NCBI GenBank assembly: GCA_037176845.1
Contig: JAYKXP010000007.1
Coordinates: 62,001 to 126,000 of the forward strand
Direction of reading: 5' to 3'
DNA length: 64,000 bases
Origin: Paramarasmius palmivorus
Taxonomy: Eukaryota > Basidiomycota > Agaricomycetes > Agaricales > Marasmiaceae
Made by a program: the position numbers and the translations under genes. Shown here one piece after another: positions 24,901 to 35,623 of this stretch (position 1 is the first letter of the stretch; every line of letters starts with the position of its first letter). The notes below the pieces were generated by a model. The model worked only from the letters and a program-made list of their open reading frames with translations, did no database searches and had not been told where the DNA came from.

Positions 24901-25095
24901 CAGCATCCCAAAACACCACCTCCCCCAACACAAAAAGAAAAAACACAAACACACCTGATCCTCAACCCTCTTCCTCTTCGCCGGATACGCCTCAACCTCT
25001 CCATTTCTCTTCCTCTTCCAACATACTTCAATCTCCTCCGGTTCAGAAGTCTCGACGTACTCCTCTGGGTTTGGTTCTGTCTCTGTGTTTTGCAT
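18946..25095 (-). CDS. MMS22: MMS22/Mus7-family DNA repair protein
   Basis: Probable nuclear scaffold of the Mus7/Mms22 family, which works with Rtt101/Cul4-type ligase complexes at stalled replication forks. It begins MQNTETEPNPEEYVETSEPE at 25095. The N-terminal third is acidic and Pro-rich with the characteristic element YRLRNRRPEQKNPFLFDRYM, followed by highly charged coiled sequence. After several short introns (about 23290-23760) comes a 1,000-residue open exon with GLEFIDYILAKKTRFCRS and LRLGVGFGDGTYLGKHKFWE, then a long helical region. C-terminal exons continue through FALVPDEPTIQHEYVSFLL and GDQKGEMYSEWCTGLMSTMR to the end near LEWWPNWARGLRQ. The total is about 1,700 residues, in the range for basidiomycete Mus7. 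The family call rests on architecture and the N-terminal motif, not a database search. Confidence 0.8.
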
Positions 25096-26616
25096 GGGAG
25101 TAAAGACAGGACAGGGCGAGGAGGTAAAAAGGAAATGGAGGAAGGAGATTGTGGTCGTACTGGACTTACTCTGCCGTGGGTAATTCAGTCAACGCGACGC
25201 GAGGGCAACACGTGACGTTATCTGCGTGGGAAGAGTCGCTCGACTGGTGACCGCGATCCCGATCTGCGCGCTTTGATGTGCAAAACATATTCACCTCACC
25301 CACAAAAAGGATATACCGTCTGCTTACAGGAGACTAGCAAAATATGTTTCCCTTCAAACGAAGCCCCGGGAATATTTTAATGTACACATCTAAATATACC
25401 ATTGAATGAAGAATGCTCTAGAGTTGACTCTGGTGGCCGTGTTAGCTGAGTTTTGAGGACATTCGACTTTCTTTTAATTTCCCCATCACTATGAATGCTG
25501 GATATTAGGGCCGATTCCCTGTTATATTCTGGCGGCACACGGGAACTTGAAACCGTGTTCATCTGCATCCCTATAGGCCCACCAAGACCGAGAACACAGG
25601 ACGACGTACCGACAGGGCTATAGGTTATGTCTCGCATATCCAAGGTCTCAACTCACGACCTGGGTCTAGGTTTAATATCGTAGATGTTCTATCCTTCAAA
25701 ATTAGTCTACATAGGCAGAGACATTGTAAACAATGAACTTTTTTTTCAATTTCGACGGGTTTGCACTTCTGTTCTCACCTCTGGCATCTTTCTGGCAACT
25801 GAATTTATGAGTCCAAAAAACCAAAAAAAAAATTGGCGTAGAAGTGTACATATATCAAGAGTATTCCGGGCAACTTTGGGAGCTAAAGGATAAGTAGGAA
25901 CGTTATAAAAATCGCGATTTCTATCAAAATATTTTCACGTATGGTCTTCTCGCGCAAAACGACTACTTCTGTAATGGTCATCCTGAAGGATGCTATTCAT
26001 GCAGCCTTGAACGTTTGAACGCCAAAAAGAATACTCACTGGCAGCTGTCGGCGATAACTCCAAAAATGGCTTGCGCCCCGCCTACAGTACCCAATCCAGA
26101 CAGCTTTTTAGTATTTACATACTGAACTGGAGCCTTCAATGAACAGACATATGTACCATTGCGAGTATACGACTCACAAAGATACGTCTTTGTACTCTCG
26201 TCGCGACGATTGACCCAGAAACGAGAAACAACCAAGTGGGCGGCTATTGGAAGCGCCGGGCTCGGGAATGGGTTTTTCCGGCACTTGTGCGTCTTCTCCA
26301 GGCTTAAAGTTTAACGTTTAACTCCCAAGTACGCATTGTCAATGTCCCTCGTGTACGGCTCATAATCAGGCCCAAAAAACAACGATGGCAAAAGCAGCAA
26401 ATTATCTGGCGCTTGCCAGAAAAACCAGGTCATGGTTTGATTCGAACTCGGAAAGCTATCCTGGCGTTGGGACAAGTTTGAAGTAGCGCTAGCTACGACA
26501 CCATAATCAAAGCATCAGGTTTACTTTGGCCACTTGGTTCGATAAACTCGGTACAGATAATCTGTAAATTTCAAGATACATACACATTCCAACTTGAACT
26601 TGAGCCCCCAACACCT
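25096..26616. other. 1.5 kb without a recognised gene
   Basis: The left part is the promoter of the minus-strand MMS22 gene. Short frames at 25377-25643 (minus), 25684-25893 (plus) and 26035-26235 (minus) show no recognised motif. The last has four Cys in 67 residues (LCESYTRNGTYVCSLK) but no signal peptide in frame, so I do not call it. No tRNA fold was found, despite a TTCGAACTC string near 26441. The right end includes the 3' UTR of SEN2. Confidence 0.4.
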
Positions 26617-28035
26617 CTAATCCCTCATCCTAGCAGGAATAAACCTCCTAACCACCACCTCCCTAACCGAATACCTCCTCAAACAAGCCGGCGAATCTAG
26701 CTCTTCCTCTTTTACGCGCGTTTTTGAAGGGATCGTCACGTATGCCAGTACCAACGTCTTTGTACCCCCAAAATCAACGTCAGCACACCAAAAAAAATAG
26801 ACACGAGAAACACCCCAAAAAAGGGAGAAAGGAGCGCACCTTCATAACCTGCGAATTAACCCTATTCACCGTACTCAACCACGACCACCCAAACGGTGTC
26901 GAATTCTGTAAACTAGTCACGGAAGCTTCTTGGTCCGAGGGGTCTTCGTATACCGGGCATACGACTACAGCGAATCTACGGCCTCATCAGCCCCAACGCC
27001 AACCAAAAAAAAGAAGACGCACTCGGCATGCGTAAACACCGGTCCCCTCTTATACAACAAATAATCCACACAAAACTTTATCCCATTCTTTACTACCCAT
27101 CCCAATGACCGATAATGATGAAACGCAACATAATGTACGAGGAAGGGATTATCCCATTGAAGTTTCAATCTAGGAGCGAGATGACACCGTTGGAAGGTCG
27201 TCCATATGGATTGGAGATTCATTGGTTCGTCCTGTATACCATTAACATCAGAAAAAGATGAGGAAGAGGATAAGCATACCGTCTCTGGATCCAAAACACA
27301 CAAACACCCCAACCCCCAACTCAAAAAGAACGCTTCCTGAAGCGTCAACTGTAGGTGTTCCATATCCTCTTCCTCTTCTTCCTCCTCATCCCCATTATCC
27401 CCTGCCCCTTGCACCACCACATCCACCTGAGGAGCAAATAAATCCCTAGTCGGCTTCCACGTAGCCCCCGAAGGAATCTCCGGTCCCGAAAGCGCAGGAA
27501 CCACCACCCTTCCCTCAGTCTCGAATATAGCTTCGGCTTCAGCTGCAACAGCAGCAATAGCTCGTGCACGGTCTAGTTTGAATTGTTTACGCTCGATGCG
27601 GCGCTTTTCGCGGAGTTCCTCAGAGGTCAGACCTTCCAGTCCAAGTAATTAGCATAGAAAACAGAGAAGGAAAGGAAGAGAGGACACACCCTTTCCCTTA
27701 ACACGATCCCCAATCTTCCTCTTCAACCAACTAGGTTCACTCCTACTCAAATCACCTTTACCCCAAAATCCCCTAGACCACAATATCCGCCTATCATCCT
27801 CATCTAAAACCCAAACAGATCGAGTAGACACATCGAAATAAGCTTGACAATGAGGATCCAAGACGCGATTGAGCGATAGACCCAACGTGATCCATGTTTT
27901 TTTGTTCTTGGGTAAGATGTTCTCGAAAACGATAGGCAAGGGATGAGCGTATATCCTATTATTCTCATTCCTTCGTGCTTGAGGTTGAGATTTATGAGGA
28001 CCACCTTTTGTGTTACGGTGTCTGCCGCCTGCCAT
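26617..28035 (-). CDS. SEN2: tRNA-splicing endonuclease catalytic subunit SEN2
   Basis: Catalytic subunit of the heterotetrameric endonuclease that cuts the 5' splice site of intron-containing pre-tRNAs. The start MAGGRHRNTKGGPHKSQPQ leads to FENILPKNKKTWITLG and LWSRGFWGKGDLSRSEPSWL, typical of Sen2. The endonuclease fold carries all three catalytic residues: Tyr and His in DYLLYKRGPVFTHAEF (spacing eight, as in yeast) and Lys in NRVNSQVMKTLVLAYVTIP. Also seen are LQEAFFLSWGLGCLCVLDP and YRSLGWVVKNGIKFCVD. The His-bearing exon ends in GA; a canonical intron then joins AEFAVVVCPVYEDP. The protein ends RRFIPARMRD. An acidic Glu-rich insert (about 27370-27400) precedes the catalytic domain. It is divergent from the GATA factor gene with 79 bp between starts. 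Confidence 0.93.
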
Positions 28036-28114
28036 GGTGGTGAGTCGAACCGAGTAAGGACGCGGGGGTAAAGCGACTTCGTTGACCAGACACACTTCCT
28101 CGTCGGCAGCAATT
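28036..28114. promoter_or_regulatory. 79-bp divergent promoter, SEN2 / GATA factor
   Basis: Only 79 bp separate the two start codons, the tightest divergent pair in the window. Either the 5' UTRs are very short or transcripts start inside the neighbouring coding region. No TATA box is obvious. The SEN2-side frame stays open in this interval to 28095 (MCLVNEVALPPR), so an earlier SEN2 start is possible. Confidence 0.5.
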
Positions 28115-30360
28115 ATGTCGGGTAGCAGTCGATACTACCCAAACCAAAACAGCTACTCTTACCCACCTCAACAAGCAGAACGACAAACCAGTTACCCTGA
28201 ACGGTATACGCAAGAACCTTCGAGGAGGAGTAGTTATAGTTATCAACAACAAACGCCAGCAGCAGCGCCAGCTACACCTAGCACGTATCAACCTCCTCCT
28301 CCACCTCCAGCAGCAGCACCACCGCCGCCAGCAGGAGGAGGAGGATATGTAGCACCAAGCCATGTAGCTCCGAGTCAAACATGGAGTGGTGAAACGACGA
28401 CGACGACGACATCTTCAAATTCTAGGCCGTTGTACTACAGTTACAACAATGCGCCTAGAGAAGCACCTTCTCCAGTATCAGAACGAGGATATACACCTGT
28501 TCATCCTCCTCCTCCTGCTTATGATTCACGCAATGCAACCACAACGACAACGGCGACCAGTAACAGCAGCAGCAGTAGCAGTATTGCACAACCAAATCCA
28601 GGATATCCAGGTTCATATTATCCACCTCAAACAGATTCATCTACCCCTCATCCACCTGCACCACCACCTCCTGCTTCATCATCTTCCTATTCTTCATACC
28701 CTTACACTCAACCACCACCGCCCGCTCAAACACCTACCTCATACACCACAGTACCAACAAAACCAACAACATACGCACCACCACCACCTCCTCCACGTTC
28801 AACTCGTAAACAATCCTTGGAATCTCCAACTACTCCAGTATACCAACCACCACCTCAGCATCAGAGTATACTCACAACTCCTGTTCATCCTTCTCTTGCC
28901 AACCCAACTGGTCAGAGAGAATATCGTTCTAGTTACGAGGCACCTCGTTATGAGCAACCACCTCCACCACCGCCTCCACCTCAACGGTATGAACAGCCCC
29001 CACAGCGGTCGTATGAGCAGCAACAGCCTCCACCGCCGCCGCCGCCTCCTCAACGAGCATACGAGCAGCCACTACCACCACGTCAATACGACCATTCTCC
29101 TCGAGGCTACGAGCATGCTCCACCACCACCACCTCCTCAATCACACCCACCACCACCCCAACGTTACGAGCCCCAGCCCCAACAACACGCTCCTCCGCCT
29201 CCTCCTCCACAACATCAACACCACCAACCACAACAACATCAACAACCACCACCACCACCGCCCCAAACACACGCACCACCACCTCCACAAATAGACTTCA
29301 ACCTCCTCCTCAAAAACATGAAATTCATGCGCGAACATCTCTCTCTCCTCACTCTCAACTCTTCCGGCGAATACGACCCTGCGCGTGTTGAGCAGCTTTT
29401 GGGTACCGCACGTGGTGTTTGGGGTGTTTTGGATGCTGCTGCCGCCTCCCAATCCCAAGCCCAAAACCCAGCGCAGGTGCAAAATCATACGCCGCCAACA
29501 CCAATACCAGAACCTGCACCTGCACCTCAACCACAACCACAAACTCAGACCCAAAACCACTGGCGACAATCCATGGCCAGAGAAAATGAGTTGAAAATTC
29601 AAGAATGGGGACGGGGTGTTAAACGCGTAAGTGCCCTTCTTCCCATATTTACCGCACACAATATATGCTAATATATACTCCGCAGGCGGCACCTTCACCA
29701 GCCCCACTCCCACCACCACTATCAACCGCACCTCTAGCTCCCCATCACCACCAACAACACCAACACCAGCACCAACAACAACAAGCGCCCGTACAAACCT
29801 GGGCGCCTCCTCCCGTAGCTGCACCGCCACAACCCGTCGCACCGCCCGAAGCACCAGCCTCAATACCTCAACCAAAACCCGACCCAGCGCCTGCCCCCAT
29901 CCCCGCCGCCTCAACACCCAGCACCCCCACAACCTCCACCAAACCCGCCCCAACCTCCAAAAAACCCAAACCCCCAAACCCCCGTCCATCTCCCCAAACA
30001 GTCGTCTCCCGTATCCTCTCCTCTCACCCCCCTCACCCCAGCACCTCTACCAACCCGTCCGAGCAAACCTGCCTCGGTTGCGGCGCCACAACTACACCGG
30101 AATGGCGTAGAGGCCCTATGGGTCCTAGGACGCTGTGTAATGCCTGTGGGCTTGTATGGGCAAAGTTGATTAAGAAGAGGGAGAAGGAGGGGTTGGGGGC
30201 GCCGGTGCCTGGGCAGGTGTTGTCTGGGGTTGGTGGGGGGTCAGGGGTTGGGGTTGGGGGGTCAGGGGCTGGGGGAAGGGGTAGGAAGGGGAAGAAGGGT
30301 GCGCAGGTTGTTGAGGAGCAGGAGGATGAGTTGTTGGATAGTGCGAGTGAGCAAGAATGA
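28115..30360 (+). CDS. GATA-type zinc finger transcription factor, Pro/Gln-rich
   Basis: Probable sequence-specific transcription factor. The first exon (about 505 residues) is dominated by Pro, Gln, Tyr and Thr with repeated [RS]YEQ-polyproline units between about 28940 and 29200. A more ordinary segment, [20 protein letters not shown], may be a short helix pair. A 58-nt intron (about 29628-29685) leads to exon 2, which carries a single GATA finger: [20 protein letters not shown] continuing to [16 protein letters not shown], that is C-x2-C-x18-C-x2-C. The 18-residue loop is the longer fungal/plant-type loop seen in WC-2-like factors. There is one finger and no flanking Cys-rich region, so it is unlikely to be the two-finger siderophore repressor (Urbs1/Sre). 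No PAS domain is visible. The tail is Gly-rich, ending acidic (LLDSASEQE). Confidence 0.88.
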
Positions 30361-30639
30361 TGCTGGTTTGGATGTTTTTTGGTCTATGCGTGTTTTGGCT
30401 CTGGAATTGGAACGGAATGGATTCTTTTTGCCTTTTGTCTTTTGTCTTTTGGATTGGGATTTCTCAGGTGTTTGCAGCTGCAGCGTTTTAATACCATGCG
30501 TTTTGATTTCTTTTGCTACTACGTGTGCTTTGTTTTCTTGTAGAACGTACGTATATAATGATAATCGTCATGCTGTCCAACTTTCAGAATCTCAGAAGAC
30601 GTCGTTCGTAACAGTCATGGCTTTATAACGAATAGCACA
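30361..30639. other. 3' flank of the GATA factor gene
   Basis: T- and TG-rich sequence after the GATA stop codon, fitting a 3' UTR and transcription end. It runs directly into degenerate repeat copy A. No gene is visible. Confidence 0.4.
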
Positions 30640-31545
30640 ATATACTAGGGATAACAGGCATAATGTATAACGTCCAAGGGTACAATAAGCACAACATTGC
30701 GTGCCGGCAAGCACTTTTGAACCATAAGTACGCGATCCGAGGCCTAATACAGATCACAGTATACGGTACGAGGATCTCGCGCACTGCTCGAGTTGGCCAA
30801 CCGTGACCGATTTAAGCGCGAATTTGAAAAAGTCGATCGTGTCAATTTGGACTTTTAAATCAGGAGAGGTATGCATTGTTAATCCCATCGTCTACCTGTT
30901 TAGGTCGTCAGCCAAAAGAACTAAACAACTCGAGAACACCACTAACTAACGACTCACGAGGATCTGCGTCGTCCTGACCCTTTCTGTCCTCGCCTTCCCA
31001 ACAGTATATTGTCCCCAAGGAGCAACTTTGTAGCTTCGTCTAATATATCCAAGTCGGCGCAATCAGTCATTCCATTCACTCGGTAGAACAGAAAACCTCA
31101 GCTGCCGCACCTTCGGATAGACCAGAACCGTCCGTTCATGTCGCTGGCAGCTTCTCCTACTAGATCCATGCTGGGAGTGTAAACCCCGTCTCGTGGCGGA
31201 TATCGATAAGGTATTGTTTTTTTTTGTCTCTGTCGTCGGACCAGGTCGACGTACGATTCGGTACCAACGGGTGTCGGCGTCGGCGTCAGTGTCATATAGC
31301 CACGAAAATCTCGTCTCTGCGTCAAAGGCAGGCAAATCTTAGACGCCTTTTTGGATTAGATCGTCTTCCTACAAGAGTGTCAACTCAAACCAAAGCTAAA
31401 TGTAACAAAGAAGAACGTACCCAGACCCAACCTCGTAAGACGGCTGGCATCTTTGAGAGTTGTATCCTCACGAACCCTATTCCGTAATTTTGCATTGGCC
31501 TGCCCAGAGGTTTGAGTGGCAGTCCAACAATCTGAAAGCCAAAGC
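30640..31545 (-). pseudogene. Degenerate duplicate (copy A) of the NACHT gene 3' end and flank
   Basis: Diverged direct repeat of 31655-32790. Shared blocks in the same order include CAATATACTAGGG, AAGCACTTTTGAACCATA, CTGTTTAGGTCGTCAGC, ATAGCCACGAAAA, CTAAATGTAACAAAG and AACGTACCCAGACCCA. On the minus strand it keeps both splice junctions of the NACHT gene's last intron (GGTCTGG/GTACG and TTGTAG/GAAGA). After the acceptor the frame is broken: EDDLIQK, then a deletion relative to the intact copy and a stop. In another frame FDAETRFSWLYDTDADAD matches VDAETSFSWLYD of the intact gene. At the high-coordinate side homology stops near 31545, so the NTPase part is absent. This is a relic with no expected product. 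Confidence 0.75.
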
Positions 31546-31554
31546 GTTAGCTAT

Positions 31555-31640
31555 AGGAACTAGAAAACGCCACCAGACGCACCAACGAGCGAAAATAGCC
31601 CTGAAGTCGACGCCTTTCGCAACAATCCCGGCTGTTATGG
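31555..31640. repeat. Short third fragment (C) of the NACHT-flank repeat
   Basis: The stretch CGCCACCAGACGCACCAACG followed by AGCGAAAAT matches the region near 32002-32038 in copy B and, more weakly, 30936-30960 in copy A. It sits exactly between copies A and B, suggesting more than one duplication or an unequal exchange that left a partial unit. Confidence 0.5.
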
Positions 31641-31654
31641 TAGGCACGCCGGGA

Positions 31655-32790
31655 AGGCTTGCAATATACTAGGGGTACCGGGTACAAAACGTTCAACAGG
31701 TATAAATATAACGTTTAACGCCCAAGGGTATAACAAGCACAAGATTGCAAGCACTTTTGAACCATAGGTACGGGATCCAAGGCCTTAGGTTGTCCAGACT
31801 GCGGTATATGGTCGGGTACGCGAGTTGGTCAACCGGTCTACAGAAGAACAATTCTAGCGCAATTCCGGCGCGTGCGGTCGATTTGGACTTGGTATCTGAA
31901 TCGCAGGAGAGGTGTGCAACTGGGGCATGCCATGTTGTCAATCTCGTCGGAAATGGAGAGTTCCACCTGTTTAGGTCGTCAGCTGAAAGAAACTTGAGCA
32001 CGCCACCAGACACCAGACGCACCTAACGACCGAAAATGGTATTTGAAGTACGATCTACGTCGCCCTGACCCCTTTGAGCGCTGAGATTCAACAGTACTAC
32101 ATCATCCTCAATACCGTGGGGTGTTCCTTCAGTAGTGTAACCAACAGGGATAGTAGTGAGCGTCAAACCACAAGCCTTCGCGACTTCGTAGTATACCCTG
32201 CCAGTGGGCCGGCTCTGGAGATCCAAGTCAACACTACAGTGGTGCAATTCGATCATTCCATTCGCTCGGCGGAACAAAAAACCTGCCGCACCTTCAGTAT
32301 CTTCTCAGGAATGACCGTCTGTCCATGTTGCCAGTTTCTCATAAGGTCCATGCTACCGTGGCGGGTACGGTACTGTACGGTATCGATTTCGAGCAACAAG
32401 TGTTCGCCTATTCGTCCCCGTTGTCGGCAGTCCGTCGTATAGCCACGAAAAGCTTGTCTCTGCGTCAACTCCGACCTCATATTCTGCCGGAAATGATTGG
32501 GCAAATCTTAGACGCTCTTTCACCAATTTTCTAAATTCGATCAAATCATCTTCCTACAAGAGGTGTTAAATCAGATTGAAGCTAAATGTAACAAAGAACG
32601 TACCCAGACCCAGCCTCGTGAGACAGTTTCCGAACGATTGGCATCCTTGATATCCTCACATAGCTGAGATAGTCCATTGTTCATCTTGACCGCTCGGTAT
32701 ACCCTACACCACAACTGTGCGTTGGCTCTTGTGAGATGAATGGCTTTCCAACCCACAGGAATTGTCATTGAGTGCTTTGAGTGACAGTCT
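31655..32790. repeat. Repeat copy B: downstream flank plus 3' end of the NACHT gene
   Basis: Direct repeat partner of 30640-31545. It is continuous with the intact NACHT gene: its right part (from 32353) is the gene's last exon, last intron and part of the exon before, and its left part is 3' flank. The two copies share many blocks of 12 to 20 identical bases separated by substitutions and small indels, indicating an old duplication. Confidence 0.7.
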
Positions 32791-34860
32791 GGTGGCAATA
32801 CGAGTGGTTTGCTGTCGCAAAAGTGCAGACGCGGATACGTGAAAAGGGAAATTTCTTGTAGACCCCAGTCCAACCAACCTCCATCTGTCCAGAACAATAA
32901 TTCCGTCTCAAAGCATTCCTCAAGGACCTCATGCGCTGGGGCATCCGGAGGAAAAGCAAGGCGAAACTCCCCTGCAGATAAGAATGCTTCCACTGCCTGG
33001 GGGAACGACTCAACCCCAAAAAACTGTGCGATTCTCAATTGATACAAGTAAGATCATGACAGCCCGGGTACGCACCTTGGCCCAGACAAGAAGGTTCCCA
33101 AGGGCAGCAGCACCACTCTCTCCCATTCTCATTTCATGCTTAAACGCCACCATCAAGCCCAACAAAGAGTAGAGATCACATTTGGACAGTGCCTGGAGTA
33201 GATCAAGACTTGGGGAGGTTACTGTCTGTAGAACCATTGGCCATATATCAACGAGTAGAAGCACCTCCAAAGCTGGATCTAGGTCATAGATTTTCTCCTG
33301 CCACACAGATAAGGCCTCAGCGTGTGGCTGCGAATGGTATGGGGGATAGTGTCGGGCAAAGTCCGAGAGTATTCGGAGCGAGAACAGAGCTAAACATTGC
33401 AAATACTCTGCCAGGGGCATGCGTGGAGTGTGATAGAGAGTGGAGCGATTAGGATCAACGAGAAACTCTGTAAATGTGGCGTGTGCAATGGATACGTCTT
33501 CATTGGCATCGTAATCTCTTGGGATCTGAAGTACCGAATGCAGCGTATCCAATACTGCTGCAACTTCACTTTCATCGAACTCCAAAAGTTGCGCAAGCAT
33601 TGTGGGAGATCGCCATGTAAAATCGTTATAAGCCCTGCACCATTCCGTGTTGGCGGGTAGGGATCGAAGGTTATAAGATATGACTAGCAATCGCAGTATT
33701 GGTTGTACTTTGTGCCATGGGTAGCACGTCGATAGAATTTGATTATAAAGAGCATCCAATGGTTCGTATGGCGAATTTGAATCACCATCCACCCGAATAC
33801 GAAGGATCCTGGTTAAGCGATTCTGAGGAAGGTCGTATCGGGTATCGATGTATTTGATGACTGTGACTGCGAAAATCATCTGCTTGTCGGCTCTCCGTAC
33901 CAACTCGTCGACGACATGGGACCCGGGCCAGAGCGGAATTTCGCGAATCAAGGCTTTTTGGTACTTCTGCCGTAGTCGAGTAAACTCCGTAGTAAAATAT
34001 GTCTCGATATCGCGATTCAGCTCCTCCAGCGAATTCATATCAAAGGATTCCAGACCTCCATCGAAATTCAAGCGCTTCACAGCATCACGGATCTGCGACT
34101 CGGGTCGACTGCACAAGAGGATGATCCATGAAGGGAAACCGGGTGCGGCGAGAAGCTCTCGGAGGATTTCCAGTACTCTTTCTTGTTCAGAGATACTGAT
34201 GCACTCGTCGAGACCGTCAACAATGAGGAGTTTAGGATGATCCTTTGCCCGTTTGACCTCCGAGCATGGTTTGAGTATCAACTCCTGCAACTGCCTATTG
34301 TGTGTTTTGCTAAGGATGTTCGGGTCCTGGCAAATTGCCTCGATAATCCCCGGTCCTAGGGCGTCGCGCAGAGGTGATCCTGCCTTGCAAAACTGATACG
34401 CAAGACTGGCCACAAAGGGGCGTATATTATCTCGTGTGGAATCGTTCCTTGAAAAGAAGAATGCACCACCGAGCATTCCAGACGCAGCATACTTTTCGGC
34501 GATGTGTTGAGCGATTGCTGACTTGCCCAGCCCTGCTGTGCCGTAGAGCCAAAAAATGCTGGCGGTTCGCGAGGTGTCCTCCGCCCAGTCAACTATCTTT
34601 TTGATTATCTGGATGCGGGTACCAGTATGACAATTGGGTGGAGGAAAACGCGCCTCAGAGTCGTAACATGCTCCGGGAGCGGCATTTTGTGCTAAGCGTT
34701 CGAAAGCTCTTGACTCTGCGCTCACAATGAGCTCCGTAAGGTTTTACAGTATGGAGGAAAACTCACTGGCTTCGTCGCTGTAGACAATGTTAATCTGATC
34801 ACCATGCACTACATTATTCGCTCCTCCCTCAACGTGGACCTGAGAGCCATTGAAGGCCAT
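32353..34860 (-). CDS. NACHT-domain NTPase (NLR-like protein)
   Basis: STAND-class NTPase of the mushroom NACHT type, likely a nucleotide-dependent switch in non-self recognition or programmed cell death. Exon 1 (from 34860) encodes MAFNGSQVHVEGG, then ANNVVHGDQINIVYSDEA. A 60-nt intron leads to ESRAFERLAQNAAPGACYDS. The NTPase domain has Walker A (LYGTAGLGKSAIAQHIAEKY, about residue 90), Walker B (LLIVDGLDEC) and a sensor-like ILLCSRPESQIRDAV. A helical region follows; no WD40, ankyrin or TPR repeats are visible. The last exons run KFFGVESFPQAVEAFLSAGE to a terminal exon with FRKLVKERLRFAQSFPAEYE and VDAETSFSWLYD, stop 32353-32355. It has four inferred exons and about 750 residues. The frame is open upstream of the start to 35523, but the typical N-terminal motif favours 34860. 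Its 3' end is duplicated downstream. Confidence 0.85.
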
Positions 34861-35623
34861 TCCTGTGCAAATGTTGTAGAGTATTCGGTCGCAGTGGAGA
34901 ATGCTGAAGTAGTCGATGGAAAGACGAGGGTTCCAGGTGGGCAGAGGTTGCGGAAAAGGTATGTCGTTCAACTGGCGGAGGAGAACAGCACCAAGTCCCG
35001 TTGCGCTGGCAGAAAAATACAGTCTGCTCACAAAATAGAACGTGCAACCACCAGTGTCTTGTATTGTTGACACATCCCAACGTACCCAGTTAGTGGCATG
35101 GATGATATCGACAACTTTGCAACGTACTGTGTTTGTGATGTAGGGTTCTCGGTCGTCACTCGATGAAGAAAAGAGAGGTGTATAATGGCTTGCCCGCGAT
35201 AAAGCGGTAGGTCGGCTTAAGTGAATACCCGGATCGTGGATAGAGTCGCGTTTCAAGACCGTTGCGGAGAACTTTGCAGTGCGATTTTGCGAGTCCCGAC
35301 TACGTTGGGGTTGAAGTCGGGTTGAAGTGCTGGGAAGTGATGTTCGCCATGTAGTTGACTGGGCCAATTCATGCTGACTTGAAGGATTGCATGGAGGACA
35401 GTAAGTAGATGGTACAGTGAGAGATGTCCATGTGGGAAAAATGTCAGGATAGTAAACGTTCGATATGTAAGACGCGTTTGGCGTGCCGATTTTTATCTCT
35501 GTTATGCTGCTGCAGGCCGTCACATCCTCCGATACCTTATGTGATTATACCCATCTATAATTATTACGAATGCCACTAAGTCTAATTTTCAACATCGAAA
35601 TTCCAGCTCCTCATTGTACTCCT
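34861..35623. other. Region between the NACHT start and the transporter stop
   Basis: The minus-strand NACHT frame remains open here to 35523, giving 221 extra residues rich in Ser and Thr with no known domain. I regard most of it as promoter and 5' UTR because the standard NACHT N-terminus begins at 34860. The right end adjoins the stop of the siderophore transporter gene and must include its 3' UTR. Confidence 0.4.

Noticed and set aside
26035..26235. Small Cys-containing minus-strand frame, possible secreted protein
   Set aside because: No signal peptide in frame, only four Cys, and no splice-linked upstream exon found.
26430..26460. TTCGAACTC string resembling a tRNA T-arm
   Set aside because: Flanking bases do not form the T-stem and no D-arm, anticodon arm or acceptor stem can be drawn around it.
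28386..29989. Long open frames on both strands across the GATA factor gene (His-, Val- or Arg-rich)
   Set aside because: Products of CA-repeat-like low-complexity codons of the GATA factor read in other frames.
30646..30658. TAGGGATAACAGG, identical to 13 of the 18 bases of the I-SceI homing site
   Set aside because: The match breaks after 13 bases, it lies inside a diverged repeat whose other copy reads differently, and no homing endonuclease is nearby. Chance similarity.
34861..35523. In-frame N-terminal extension of the NACHT protein
   Set aside because: The extra 221 residues lack any domain, and the common short N-terminal motif of mushroom NACHT proteins starts exactly at the Met at 34860.
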